Shown here piece after piece: positions 18,575-27,952 of a stretch of DNA of 64,000 bases. Numbering within the stretch: position 1 is the first letter of the stretch; each line of letters begins with the position of its first letter. The stretch comes from Corynebacterium matruchotii (GTDB taxonomy: Bacteria; Actinomycetota; Actinomycetes; Mycobacteriales; Mycobacteriaceae). Position numbers and translations under genes: made by a program. Below the pieces are notes generated by a model, which was given only the letters and a program-made list of their open reading frames with translations, was not told the DNA's origin and searched no databases. The stretch lies in contig NZ_CP050134.2 in the NCBI RefSeq assembly GCF_011612265.2, positions 1,488,001 to 1,552,000 on the forward strand, given 5' to 3'.

Positions 18575-19202
18575 GGTATTCGCCTTTCTGTTCATTATTG
18601 ATACATCAGGTTTTCAGCAATTATCGCCCAAATCCACCAAACAAGCATTTATCAAATGTGCGTTTTACCCCCTGGCGGCAAATTGGGATAGTTCCCAGCA
18701 AATTCGCCACGATAATTTTACGTAATTTCTACCACACCTTATTGGGGAAACGTCAGGTAATAATTTTGTAATGAATATCTGTTACAGTGCAGTTTTACCG
18801 GTTATAAATGGCCCAGTTCACTTATTTCACCGTGAGTGTAATTGGGCACTAATTGGCAAAAAAGTGGCGTTGGTCGAATTTTATTGGGGTGTTGCCACTG
18901 GATCGGTTTTTTCTTGGGCGCATCGCTATGACACGTCGTCTGTTCCGATGTCCCACGTTTCAGTGGCCCACATTTCGGTGGCAGACCAACACGTGACATA
19001 TGGTCAAGGTCATACTGAACTTTCCCACGTCCGTTGTGGTGAACCGATTTCGAAGGGTACTTGATACCTCGCCAGAATAAAAATCTACCCGCACGCGGGC
19101 GCCCACACGTTACCTGTGATGTTTCGGAAAATCCGCCACATCACCCCCACGTGCCGACTGTGGTCATAGCACGGCATCGAGTAAGTCGCGGCGGATTCTC
19201 TT
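18575..19202. other. 628-bp gap without a convincing gene
   Basis: AT-rich on the left with several TATAAT-like stretches (around 18620-18790). A 97-codon plus-strand frame at 18771-19064 has no Shine-Dalgarno and a composition unlike its neighbours, so I do not call it. No RNA gene recognised. Confidence 0.4.
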
Positions 19203-19222
19203 GGGGGTTTTCTTAAAACCCC
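19203..19222 (-). terminator. hairpin after the uptake ABC operon
   Basis: GGGGTTTT (19204-19211) and AAAACCCC (19215-19222) form an 8-bp stem with a three-base loop, 20 bases past the stop of the binding-protein gene. Confidence 0.6.
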
Positions 19223-19241
19223 GTGGTTACTTACATGCGGG

Positions 19242-20315
19242 TTAGCCCACGAAGTATTCCTTCCCCTGCAGGGAATCCGGCAAGGTCAGGGCGGGGGTAA
19301 TGTCCGATGCTGGGGCCAGGCCGAATTTTTCGTAACCCTTGCGAACGTATTCCGCCGCATCAACATTGAGCGGGCTCGATGTCCACATGGCGTAGGGCAG
19401 GTTAATGAACCGGTTTTCCTTCACCGCGGGCAGATCCTTGGTGGCGTCCCGCTCCTTGAGGATCTTCACCTTTTCTTCGAACGTTTGTCCGGGATAGTCG
19501 ACGAAGACGAGCACGTCTGGGGCCTGCTCGGTCAGGTCTTCCCAGTTCACGCTGACCCAGGTGTCGTTGATGGATTCGGTGGAGTTTTTTCCACCGGCGG
19601 CCTCGATGATGGCCTGCGGTCCGCCGAACCTGCCCGAGGTGAAAATGCCTTCCCGGGCAGTGTCGAACACGAAGGTGTTGGGCACGGTTTCGGGTCGCTC
19701 GGCCGCAGCGAGCGCGCTCAGGCGATCCTGTTGGTCCTTGACCACGGCCGCGGCAGTATCCTCGTGGCCGGTGAGTTTGCCCATGTTGGTGACGTCTTCT
19801 TCCACGGCCTTCCACGGGTCGACCACGCCACGTTTCTCACTACCTGCTTGGCGGCATGATTCGGTGAGAATGTACGAGCCGATGCCGTGCTGTTTCAGCG
19901 CGTCAGGGGTGAGGTTTTTGCCGTCGCTGAAGCCGTAGTTCCAACCGGCCACCATGACGTCGGGTTTCTTGGCTACGACTTCTTCTAATGATGGTGCTTC
20001 GGGGGCGATGTCGTCGAGCCCTTCAGCGTCCTTGCCGTATTTGGCCTTGAGAATGTCGGCGTCGTCTTCGAGAGATGACACCCATTTGATGTGGTCGCGC
20101 CCACCCGCGGCCAGCACCATGGCGATGATATTGCCATCGTTGACCATGAGTTTGTCGGCAGACGGGTAGGTGACTTCCTCACCGCAGTTCGTGAGGGTGA
20201 TGCCGCCGGCCGCATCGGTGGTGCCGGTCTTGGCCGATTGTTGGGCGCAGCTGGTCAACCCGGTCACGGTGAGGGCTGCCAGTGCAAGAACTGCTAGTGG
20301 TTGCTTCCAACGCAT
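19242..20315 (-). CDS. FecB/BtuF-type ABC substrate-binding lipoprotein
   Basis: 357 aa. N-terminal lipoprotein signal MRWKQPLAVLALAALTV with lipobox LTSC. The body has the two-lobe helical-backbone fold of class III binding proteins: a first lobe with MVNDGNIIAMVLAAGG and VVAKKPDVMVAG, a second with PDVLVFVDYPG and the closing PLNVDAAEYVRKGYEKFG. Carries its ligand to the permease at 21144-22196. AAGGA precedes the ATG at 20315. Third gene of the unit permease, ATPase, binding protein. Ligand could be a ferric siderophore, heme, cobalamin or a coenzyme F420 precursor (similar actinobacterial proteins are often so labelled); the sequence does not decide. Confidence 0.85.
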   Translation of the reverse strand: MRWKQPLAVLALAALTVTGLTSCAQQSAKTGTTDAAGGITLTNCGEEVTYPSADKLMVNDGNIIAMVLAAGGRDHIKWVSSLEDDADILKAKYGKDAEGLDDIAPEAPSLEEVVAKKPDVMVAGWNYGFSDGKNLTPDALKQHGIGSYILTESCRQAGSEKRGVVDPWKAVEEDVTNMGKLTGHEDTAAAVVKDQQDRLSALAAAERPETVPNTFVFDTAREGIFTSGRFGGPQAIIEAAGGKNSTESINDTWVSVNWEDLTEQAPDVLVFVDYPGQTFEEKVKILKERDATKDLPAVKENRFINLPYAMWTSSPLNVDAAEYVRKGYEKFGLAPASDITPALTLPDSLQGKEYFVG

Positions 20316-20375
20316 TATTCTTTTCCTTGGTTGTGTGCTTGTCGACGCCCTTGTGTGCCGGGCCGCCAACCAGCG

Positions 20376-21143
20376 TCAGAGACTGTCAATAATCAGATGC
20401 GGATTGATTGCCTCCGGCAATCGCGCAATGTATGCTCGCACGTCGAAAACGACGCGCAGATTGTCTGGGATGAGTACTTCTTCGGGCGGGCCGGCACACA
20501 GCATGGTGCCGTCGTAGAGCACCACCACTTGGTCGAAGTGTGACATGGCCAGATCCAAATCGTGAATGGTGGCTAGAATCGTGCGGCCGGATTCCCGCAG
20601 CACCTTGAGCAGGTGCAATTGGTGGTGCACATCCAGGTGGTTTGTTGGCTCGTCCAACATCACCATGTCGGTGTGTTGCGCGAAGCCTCGGGCCAGCAGT
20701 GCCCGGCGGCGTTGACCACCGGAGAGCTGGTCGCAGGGCCGGTCGGCAACGTCGGTGAGCCCCACCATGGCTATGGCTTCCGCCACGATTTCTTGTTCCT
20801 CACGGCCACCCATCTGCCACGATTTCAGGTGTGGTAGGCGGCCTAAGGTCACCATTTCCGAGACGGTCAAATCGCCCGGAGGGTTTTCTTCTTGCCCAAC
20901 CAAGGTGAGAAGCTGGGCGCGTCGGCGAGGGCGAATCTCGTGAACCGATTCACCGTCGAGGGTTACTTCACCATGGTGCGGTTTGGTGATACCCGCTAGG
21001 GCCCGCAATAGTGTGGATTTGCCGGCGCCGTTGACCCCCACCAGGGCGGTCATGGTGCCGGGAGTGATGGTGAAGTTAATATCATGAACAATAGTGGTGT
21101 TTCCGATTCCGGCGGAAACCCGAGTGATTTCCATGTGGCTCAT
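20376..21143 (-). CDS. FecE/BtuD-type ABC ATPase
   Basis: 255 aa. Walker A GVNGAGKST, Q loop in LVGQEENPPGDLTV, signature LSGGQRRRALLARGFAQ, Walker B VMLDEPTNHLD, switch His in ATIHDLDLA. Energises import of an iron chelate, heme, cobalamin or similar ligand with the FecCD permease. Its start directly abuts the permease stop, indicating co-translation. A second ATG three codons downstream is possible. A gap of 60 bases separates it from the binding-protein gene and carries one copy of a 14-base repeat (20337-20350). Confidence 0.9.
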   Translation of the reverse strand: MSHMEITRVSAGIGNTTIVHDINFTITPGTMTALVGVNGAGKSTLLRALAGITKPHHGEVTLDGESVHEIRPRRRAQLLTLVGQEENPPGDLTVSEMVTLGRLPHLKSWQMGGREEQEIVAEAIAMVGLTDVADRPCDQLSGGQRRRALLARGFAQHTDMVMLDEPTNHLDVHHQLHLLKVLRESGRTILATIHDLDLAMSHFDQVVVLYDGTMLCAGPPEEVLIPDNLRVVFDVRAYIARLPEAINPHLIIDSL

Positions 21144-22196
21144 TTAACTGCCCCCAAATTGGTAGCGTCCTCGTCCCATGAGCAGCAGGAAGAGTGGGGC
21201 ACCGAGCACGCCGGTGACCACACCCAAGGGGATTTCCTGCGGTGGTGCCGCGATGCGGGCGATCACATCGACCCACACCATAAACACCGCGCCCAATACC
21301 ATGGCGATGGGCAGCAGCCTGCGATGCAGGGAGCCCACCATGATGCGGGCCAGGTGGGGAATGACTAACCCCACGAACCCGATGCCACCGGCCACGGCCA
21401 CCATGGCACCCACCAAGAGCGCCTGGATGAAAAACAGTATTTGCCGAAGCCGCTCCACATTGACGCCCAGGGCAGCGGCAGTGTCGGGCCCGGCAGCCAT
21501 GGCGTCTAGTGGATTGGACATAAACATGAGAATGAGGAATGCCGCCAGCACCACAAGGGCAGGCAGCAACAACCTGTCCCATTGGGCGCCGACGACGGAG
21601 CCGAGCATCCAGAACATCACCCCTTGCGCGGCGCGCGCATCTTGGGCTTTGAACACGAGGAAGCTCGCCAGGGCAGAAAATGCTGATGATGCCACAACAC
21701 CCGTCAAGATGAGGCGCAGCGGTGTGAGTCCGCCCTGCGCCAGGGTGATGAGGTACACGATGGCTGTGGCCGCTAGTGCACCGAAGAGCGCACCAACCGA
21801 AATTGCGTACAGGCCAAACGAGGTAAAAACACCAATGGTGATGACCGCGGTTGCACCCACGGATGCACCGGATGACACCCCCAAAAGATAGGGGTCTGCC
21901 AAGGGGTTACGCACCAGGGTTTGCATGACAACACCGGCGAGCGCCAGGCCAGCACCCACGATGAGCGCCAGCAGACCACGGGGTGCCCGAAGACTCCACA
22001 CCACCGAGTCTATGGTACTGCCGAAAACGTCGTCACCAGGAATAATACCAATGTGTGCTGCCACCACGTCCCACACGTCGATGGCATCATAAGCAACAGA
22101 GCCGAAGGTTAAGGAGATCACAAAGCTCACCGCGGCTGCTGCGAGAAGCAACACAAAAATCACGGGAGCAGCAATTTTGCGACGTGTAATAATCAC
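21144..22196 (-). CDS. FecCD/BtuC-type ABC permease
   Basis: 350 aa, GTG start, about ten membrane helices. Family motifs: LRAPRGLLALIVGAGLALAGVVMQTLVRNPLADPYLLGVSSGA in the first half (the FecCD hallmark), GGIGFVGLVIPHLAR, and the closing EIPLGVVTGVLGAPLFLLLM. AAGGAG lies only four bases before the GTG. First gene of the uptake operon; upstream 226 bp are shared with a divergent small gene. A cobalamin riboswitch lies on the same strand 1.07 kb further upstream, with an oppositely oriented gene and a terminator between, so a functional link is uncertain. Confidence 0.9.
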   Translation of the reverse strand: MIITRRKIAAPVIFVLLLAAAAVSFVISLTFGSVAYDAIDVWDVVAAHIGIIPGDDVFGSTIDSVVWSLRAPRGLLALIVGAGLALAGVVMQTLVRNPLADPYLLGVSSGASVGATAVITIGVFTSFGLYAISVGALFGALAATAIVYLITLAQGGLTPLRLILTGVVASSAFSALASFLVFKAQDARAAQGVMFWMLGSVVGAQWDRLLLPALVVLAAFLILMFMSNPLDAMAAGPDTAAALGVNVERLRQILFFIQALLVGAMVAVAGGIGFVGLVIPHLARIMVGSLHRRLLPIAMVLGAVFMVWVDVIARIAAPPQEIPLGVVTGVLGAPLFLLLMGRGRYQFGGS

Positions 22197-22422
22197 AAAA
22201 CTCCTTACAATGACTCACAAAAGATATCGCCGTGAACTCATTCACGACGGGGGTAAAAATATTATTGAAAATACCCCTGCTTCAGAGCTTATCTGATTAC
22301 CAGTACCAATATGAAGTCAGATACTTGATTCGTAACCATAGGTATGCTGCGGATTCATTCCATTGGTTGAGTTTCGGGCGTTTCCCTGTTCTTCCTGGGC
22401 ATACCCGAGTAGCGTTAGGCAC

Positions 22423-22746
22423 ATGAGCTTTACATTAAAAGATGCTAAGGATGTCAATACCGCTTCGCTTGTTATCACCGGGCTTGTGGGTGGCTGGTTG
22501 ACCGCCCGAGAAACCGGGATCCGGCCGCTTGGCGGGGTGCTATTGACGGCCGCTGGACTGTGGGCAGGCCGGTCATGGTTGGCAAAGGGCGGGGTGCCGC
22601 TCGCTGCAGGCTTGGGCGCCACCTATGTGGCAGCGTTTGGGTTGTCGCACCCGTTGGCAAAGAAGATTGGGGCGTGGCCGTCGGTGGTTGCCGTAACGAC
22701 GGTAGCTTCGGGCGCAGCCTGTGTGTTGAGCGACCTCAAATCTTAA
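22423..22746 (+). CDS. small hydrophobic protein of unknown function
   Basis: 107 aa (MSFTLKDAKDVNTASLV ... ACVLSDLKS). Three or four short glycine/alanine-rich hydrophobic segments (ITGLVGGWLTA, GGVLLTAAGLWAG, AAGLGATYVAAFGL, VAVTTVASGAACVL) suggest a small integral membrane protein. AGG stands six bases before the ATG at 22423; longer frames upstream add an unconvincing N-terminus. Divergent from the FecCD permease gene. I recognise no named family. Confidence 0.7.
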   Translation: MSFTLKDAKDVNTASLVITGLVGGWLTARETGIRPLGGVLLTAAGLWAGRSWLAKGGVPLAAGLGATYVAAFGLSHPLAKKIGAWPSVVAVTTVASGAACVLSDLKS

Positions 22747-22765
22747 ACAGCTATAAAAACATAAA

Positions 22766-22835
22766 CCGATGCCCACCATGGGGTTTAACCAGAATTGGCG
22801 CTCACATTCACCAATATCCCCACGGTGGGCATCGG
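22766..22835 (-). terminator. long hairpin with T-rich tail on the minus strand
   Basis: CCGATGCCCACC (22766-22777) pairs perfectly with GGTGGGCATCGG (22824-22835); after one mismatch the stem continues five more pairs (TGGGG at 22779-22783 with CCCCA at 22818-22822). On the minus strand the stem is followed by TTTATGTTTTTATAG. It therefore best fits the end of a minus-strand transcript, namely the one started by the cobalamin riboswitch, and can also insulate the plus-strand gene ending at 22746. Confidence 0.65.
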
Positions 22836-23263
22836 GCATCCTTAGCAAGATAGAACACTGGCATGCTCCACCACGAGCTCATAAGTCTGGGAATGGTCGG
22901 CCATGGGAAACATGGGAGTGGCTAGTTTCACACGATGCCGTATTCCACACCTTATTGCAGCCCTCACCTGTGTGGCGAAGACATATAGCGTTCTGTGCTA
23001 TGCCGCAGCACCGCTGGTACTTATGAACATCGCGTTATTTGGACAGTCACCCGATGTGTGCTACTCAACAGTACGTAGTAGCGCTACGGCAGCACGCAGG
23101 AGCACCAATGATCGCTCATCGGCGGACCTTGCTGATGCTGGAGTCGGCGGTTACCGTCCACTCCCCCACGACTTGCCCCATGGTGGTTGTCACGAAACCA
23201 CCGCGAATAGAAGCCGGGTGTATCAGGCGACGCCTGGACGCGAGGGTCGCAATGATGGTCAGA
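22836..23263 (-). other. ORF-less transcribed region downstream of the cobalamin riboswitch
   Basis: About 430 bases between riboswitch and terminator. Every minus-strand frame is broken by stops; the longest start-to-stop piece near the riboswitch is about 21 codons (ATG at about 23190, MGQVVGEWTV). I could not see remnants of metE, nrd or cobalt-transport genes by eye. Either a decayed target gene or a riboswitch-controlled small RNA. Confidence 0.4.
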
Positions 23264-23440
23264 GTTGGTCGGTCTTCGGACTTGTGGATCATCCCGGAGC
23301 CCCCTATGCCTTCCCAGCTTGGAGTAGCCAGTGGACTTGTTCAGGGGTCAGTCCCCACTCACCGCTGCGCGCCAGTTCCGGTTTTGCACCGGATTCCCAT
23401 GAAGCCGTACACACACTTATGGCTTCACCAACTCGCTTCT
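23264..23440 (-). promoter_or_regulatory. cobalamin (B12) riboswitch
   Basis: Read on the minus strand, the conserved elements come in order: AGTTGGTGAAGCC (P2/P3 start), GGCTTCATGGGAATCC, GGTGCAAAACCGGAACTG, CGCAGCGGTGAGTG, GGGGACTGACCCC, CCACTGG, and the closing AGTCCGAAGACCGACC. These match the adenosylcobalamin aptamer core (GGGAA, CCGGTG-CAAA-CCGG-AACTG, CGCAGCGGTGAGT, AGTC-GAAGACC). Binding of B12 normally stops expression of the downstream gene; here no gene follows on this strand before the terminator at 22766-22835. Confidence 0.9.
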
Positions 23441-23453
23441 GAGTGCGATGCTA

Positions 23454-23459
23454 AGTATA
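23454..23459 (-). promoter_or_regulatory. -10 element of the riboswitch transcript
   Basis: TATACT on the minus strand, about 15 bases before the first riboswitch stem. No clear -35, as is common in corynebacteria. Confidence 0.5.
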
Positions 23460-24411
23460 GCACCTTGGGGCAGCATGCGTACACGTATTCGCATGAATGA
23501 ATTCAATCTCATCCGGTTTCTCCCCTGGTGTTTCACGGGCGGCATTCATGTCACATGGCGGCCACACCACCCGCCGTCACCCCGCTTCACGCCCCAATGA
23601 ATTACCCCCGTTCTACGCTGATTCGTGGCCGGAAACAATCTTAAGATGTCATCCCGGCAGCCCAAGAAAAGACCGTGGGATGGCGTCGACAAGCTCACAC
23701 CATTATCCAGCACATAATCGCAGACCACAGCGGATAACCTCCCCTCTTGTTGCAAGACGACGTTCCTGCGATCATCGGCGATCATGGGCAAAACATTACG
23801 TCACTTGGCCACGAGGCGACCGGGGGTAGTACCCCTTGCAGACTTGCGCAATCATCAACTACTACTTGTTAGTGGCGATAGTGCCAAATGTTAAGAAGTT
23901 TTTCTGCCGCCCACAATCAGGCCGCGGCGATGAATCAAGTGAAAGGATGGGATCTGGAATGCAACCGCTATTATTGCCGCTACTATTGCTCAAACGGCAC
24001 GAACGCGATGCACGGCCGGAGGTCTTCCTGGCGGATTCATCGCAGGACTATGATTGCGGAAGAAAAATTTCACACCAGCGGGGATACCGACAACACCCCC
24101 ACTGATCGTAGGTGGTGGGATCCTCTTCACCATTACCCGCCACCACCGTTTTTCTATTTTCAGCCGCATCATGTGCCACAAGCATCATGGGCGGCATTTT
24201 TCATATTCCTATACGGCTCACCAGCACTTTTATCGGTCACTCACCATGGATGCCACATGGTAAGTGCCCTATAACACCACAAACACACACATCTTCAGTG
24301 GGACAACGCTAGTAGGTCGCGGCGGAATAGTTGTCACCGGCAATGTACATCTCCCCATCCGAAGCCCACACACGGTTTTGGATTATGAAAAAGATAAGGA
24401 GAATGCGTGCA
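23460..24411. other. gene-free stretch left of rtcB
   Basis: About 950 bases. Short frames on both strands lack ribosome-binding sites and have unnatural composition (rich in H, R, P, W). No tRNA or other RNA gene recognised. The right end (24390-24411) carries the rtcB Shine-Dalgarno. Confidence 0.4.
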
Positions 24412-25650
24412 ATGACGCGCAAAGATCGAGGTAACCGCAAAGGCCGCAGGGGCGCGAATTACCTCAACCGTCACTTGAAGCCCCACCAGCCCAAGGACGT
24501 GGTGTCCTTTGCTTCAGAGTTGGAGGAATCCACGCTTGAGCAAGCCCAGCAGCTGGCAAAACTGCCGTTTATTTACCCGCATGTTGCGCTCATGCCCGAC
24601 GCCCACACCGGGTTAGGGTCGTCGGTGGGAACCGTGTTCGGCACCATTGATGCCGTGATTCCCGCCGCCGTGGGCGTCGACATCGGATGTGGCATGATTG
24701 CCGTGCGCACCCAATTCACAGCCACCGATTTGGCGGGTAAGGATCTTACCCAACTGCGGGACGCCATCGAAGCCGCCATTCCGCTGTCGCCTGGCAACTA
24801 TAACAAGGACTGGATCCTGCCGGGTTCTGCCGACGATCGATGCCGGGAGCTGGCGAAACTAGCGGAGGAAACCGATGTTGACCTGTCGCATTCGCCGAAG
24901 TGGCGGCAGCAATTAGGGTCGCTGGGCGGCGGCAACCACTTCATTGAGCTGTGTTTGGATGAAACCGATACCGTGTGGATGTTCCTGCACTCGGGTTCCC
25001 GCGGCGTGGGCAATAAGATTGCCCAAAAACACATCGCCATTGCAAAGAAATTAATGGCGAAGTGGTGGATTCCCATCGAAAATAACGACCTGGCCTACCT
25101 GGTGCAGGGCACTCCGGAATTCGGGAACTATATCAAGGATTTGCACTGGGCGCAGCGGTTTGCGTTCCTCAATCGGGAGGAAATGATGGACCGGTTTAGC
25201 ACCTGTTTGTCCGAGTTTATGGGCACCGATGTGGAGGAAGTGGAGCGCATTAACTGCCACCACAACTACACGCAGCGGGAAGAGCACGCCGGCCACACGG
25301 TGTGGTTGACCCGCAAGGGTGCGGTGAATGCGGACGAGGGTCGGCTGGCGCTGATCCCCGGTTCGATGGGTACCGCCTCCTATGTGGTGGAAGGCAAGGG
25401 CAATATCCAGTCGCTGCATTCGGCACCGCATGGGGCCGGCCGCCGCTATTCCCGCACGGAGGCGCGCCGCCGGTTTACCGTTGAGGATCTGGCGTCCCGC
25501 ATGACCGGTATCGTGTACCGTCCGGGCGAGGCGTGGATCGACGAGATTCCCGACGCCTATAAGGATATCGACCAGGTCATGGCGGATTCCCGCGACCTTG
25601 TGGAGATCAAGCATAAGCTGCGCCAGGTCATGAATGTCAAGGGCACATAA
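24412..25650 (+). CDS. rtcB: RtcB-type RNA ligase
   Basis: 412 aa. All RtcB motifs are present: MPDAHTGLGSSVGTV, GVDIGCGM (metal-binding Cys), LGGGNHFIEL (metal His), HSGSRGVG (metal His), NCHHNYTQ, IPGSMGTASYVV and SAPHGAGR with the histidine that is guanylylated. Joins RNA 2',3'-cyclic phosphate (3'-phosphate) to 5'-OH ends using GTP and Mn2+, in RNA repair. Shorter than archaeal RtcB but normal for this bacterial group. AAGGAG stands 10 bases before the ATG at 24412 (MTRKDRGNRKG), so this start is preferred over three upstream ATGs. No archease or RtcA neighbour. Confidence 0.93.
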   Translation: MTRKDRGNRKGRRGANYLNRHLKPHQPKDVVSFASELEESTLEQAQQLAKLPFIYPHVALMPDAHTGLGSSVGTVFGTIDAVIPAAVGVDIGCGMIAVRTQFTATDLAGKDLTQLRDAIEAAIPLSPGNYNKDWILPGSADDRCRELAKLAEETDVDLSHSPKWRQQLGSLGGGNHFIELCLDETDTVWMFLHSGSRGVGNKIAQKHIAIAKKLMAKWWIPIENNDLAYLVQGTPEFGNYIKDLHWAQRFAFLNREEMMDRFSTCLSEFMGTDVEEVERINCHHNYTQREEHAGHTVWLTRKGAVNADEGRLALIPGSMGTASYVVEGKGNIQSLHSAPHGAGRRYSRTEARRRFTVEDLASRMTGIVYRPGEAWIDEIPDAYKDIDQVMADSRDLVEIKHKLRQVMNVKGT

Positions 25651-25798
25651 GTTGACGCCACCCATGTCGCTTATCGACGCCCGAACCTGCCGGCCCGGGG
25701 CTGGATCGCACCCCACCAACACACCACGGTAAGTGGTAGTTGGTAGGGTGTTTTTGCTGCCTAGCCCAAAGGTAATGTGAGCGCCAACATCCGCCAGT

Positions 25799-27291
25799 TT
25801 AGAACGTGGCTTCGAATGCTGCGCCGACCTTGTACAGGCGATCGTCGGCGAACGCTGGGGCCATGATTTGTAGTCCGACCGGCAGGTGGGTGTCGTCCGC
25901 CAGGCCGGCCGGCAGGGACATGCCGCACAGGCCCGCCAGGTTGAGCGGCAGGGTGCACAGGTCAAAGTTATACATGGCCAGCGGGTCCGATACCTTATCG
26001 CCCAGCTTGAATGCCGTGGTGGGGGTGGTTGGTGACACCAGCACATCGCACTGCTCGTAGGCCTTGCTGAAGTCTTGGGCGATGAGGGTGCGCACCCGCT
26101 GCGCCTGCACATAGTAGGCGTCATAGTAGCCCACCGAGAGGGCGTAGGTGCCCAGGATGATGCGGCGCTTCACCTCGGGGCCGAAGCCGGCGGCCCGGGT
26201 TAGGGCCATGACTTCCGCCGCCGAATGCGTGCCGTCGTCCCCCACCCGCAGGCCGTAGCGCATGCCGTCGAACCGGGCCAGGTTGGAGGACACTTCGCAG
26301 GGAAGAATCAGGTAGTAGGCGGCAAGCGCATCATCGAAGTGCGGGCAGTCCACCTCCACGACGGTGGCCCCCAAGGATTGGAGATGGTCGACCGCCTTGT
26401 GGAATTGGTCCAGCACCCCACTTTGGTAGCCGTCCCGGTCGAACTGTTTCACCACACCAACGCGCACCCCGGTCAAATCCCCCCGGCGCCCTCGCGGGCG
26501 GCCGCAACGACGGGGGCCACCGGCCGATCCACGCTGGTGGCATCGTACGGGTCGGGGCCGGCAATGACCTCATGCAATAGTGCGGTGTCGAACACGGTGC
26601 GGGCGGTAGGACCACCCTGGTCCAGGGAAGATGCGCACGCCACCAGGCCATACCGGGATACCGTGCCGTAGGTGGGTTTGACCCCCACGGTGCTGGTGAG
26701 CGCCGCCGGCTGGCGGATCGACCCGCCGGTGTCGGTGCCGATCGCCAGGGGGGCTTCCCCAGATGCTAGGGCCGCGGACGAGCCGCCGCCGGAACCGCCG
26801 GCGGTGCGCTCCAGGTCCCAGGGGTTATGGGTCGGCCCGTAGGCGGAGTTTTCGGTGGAGGACCCCATGGCGAATTCGTCGGTGTTGGTTTTGCCCAGAA
26901 TGGGTATACCGGCCTCCCGGATGCGCTTGGTCACCGTGGCGTCGTAAGGCGACATGTAGCCTTCAAGGATTTTCGACCCGCAGGTGGTGGGCGCATCGGT
27001 GGTGGTAAACAGGTCTTTCAGCGCCAACGGCACGCCCGCCAGCGGGGAGGCCGGTCGAGCGCCGGAATCTAATTGCTCGTCCACCTGCCGGGCGGCAGCC
27101 AGGGCTTCGTCGGCGCCCACGTGGAGGAAGGCGTGAATGTCGCCGTCAATGTCGGCGATGCGATCAAGGTGGGCCTGGGTGACTTCCTCGGAGCTGAGCT
27201 CCCGGGCGTGGATTTTTTGGGCAAGGTCGGCGGCGGTCATGCTGGTGAGCTCGGAGGAACCGGCTGCACCCACAAGGTATTTATTAGTCAT
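25799..27291 (-). pseudogene. gatA: GatA amidase subunit, reading frame broken by a 1-base shift
   Basis: The first 272 codons (ATG at 27291, [11 protein letters not shown]...) end in a TGA at 26473-26475; the remaining 225 codons continue in another frame from 26476 ([11 protein letters not shown]...) to 25799. The break lies in a run of six G (minus strand, 26477-26482): with seven G the frame reads through as ...[15 protein letters not shown]... and gives 497 aa, the normal GatA length. Amidase signatures are intact: Lys in [40 protein letters not shown] with Ser-cis-Ser-Lys catalysis, and [12 protein letters not shown]. GatA frees ammonia from glutamine for GatB. Because GatCAB is normally essential here, a sequencing error or slippage at the G run is more likely than true loss. 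Confidence 0.85.
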
Positions 27292-27298
27292 TATGGTG

Positions 27299-27592
27299 TT
27301 ATTCCCCCAAAATTTGCGGAACGACGAAGCGCTGTTCGGCGACTTCCGGTGCCTGGTCGAGTGCTTGTTCGGGCGTGAGGAGGGGTTTGACAATGTCCTC
27401 ACGCATAGTGGTGTGGATAGAGTGCGGGTGGCTCATGGGTTCGACGCCAGCCGCGGCAACTTGCTGCACTGCGGACACATTGGTCACGATGTCGTCGATT
27501 TGTGCGGCAAAGCGATCGAGTTCTTCATCTGTTAATGCCAGGCGGGACAGTTTGGCCAGGTGTGCGACTTGGTCGCGCGAAATCTCAGGCAC
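27299..27592 (-). CDS. gatC: GatCAB amidotransferase subunit C
   Basis: 97 aa, GTG start with AAGGAAAG just upstream. Pattern of Gat[40 protein letters not shown], then VEPMSHP and the C-terminal FVVPQILGE. GatC wraps around GatA and holds it to GatB. It ends 7 bases before gatA, so the two are co-transcribed and co-translated. Confidence 0.95.
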   Translation of the reverse strand: MPEISRDQVAHLAKLSRLALTDEELDRFAAQIDDIVTNVSAVQQVAAAGVEPMSHPHSIHTTMREDIVKPLLTPEQALDQAPEVAEQRFVVPQILGE

Positions 27593-27952
27593 GTGTCTTT
27601 CCTTACAATATGTTTCTATTGGGGGCTAATGTACGGGTTGTGACACCATTGAATAAGGTTCACGCAGTTATCTTACTGCAATGGTGGACGGTTCAAATTC
27701 GTAACCGGATAACTAGCTGATAGGTGACAATTTCATAACTTCCGATCCTCGCCCTCACTATTGGCACGGGTTTGTTCGTAGAATATTGCGGGTAGCAGGT
27801 TTCAATAATTATTCGGGTTGGTGCCATGGTGTTGGTTACGTCTCTAGGCGGCCCACAGCCAGGTGCCCTTAGTTTTATGGGCTAGTACTGTGGCTAGGTG
27901 GGAAACGGTCCCAAATAGTATTTATGTTTTGTGAGGAAGGTGGGTTTCGCAG
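27593..27952. promoter_or_regulatory. divergent region between gatC and the ACT-domain gene
   Basis: 360 bases with no gene. A -10-like TAGTAT at 27916-27921 lies about 30 bases before the GTG of the ACT-domain gene; GAGGAAGG follows. On the gatC side AAGGAAAG is the ribosome-binding site. A TTCAAATTC motif near 27690 looked like a tRNA T-loop but no cloverleaf can be folded around it. Confidence 0.5.

Noticed and set aside
18771..19064. 97-codon plus-strand frame
   Set aside because: No Shine-Dalgarno, unnatural composition, and no similarity to anything I recognise.
22890..22985. Second cobalamin-like aptamer on the minus strand (GGTGTGGAAT, GTGTGAAAC, GCCACT)
   Set aside because: The pieces occur without the paired stems and without the 3' AGTC element.
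23888..24274. 128-codon plus-strand frame left of rtcB
   Set aside because: Rich in H, R, W and P, with no ribosome-binding site; overlapping frames are equally open.
27661..27720. tRNA-like T-loop motif GGTTCAAATTC
   Set aside because: No acceptor or anticodon stem can be folded around it.
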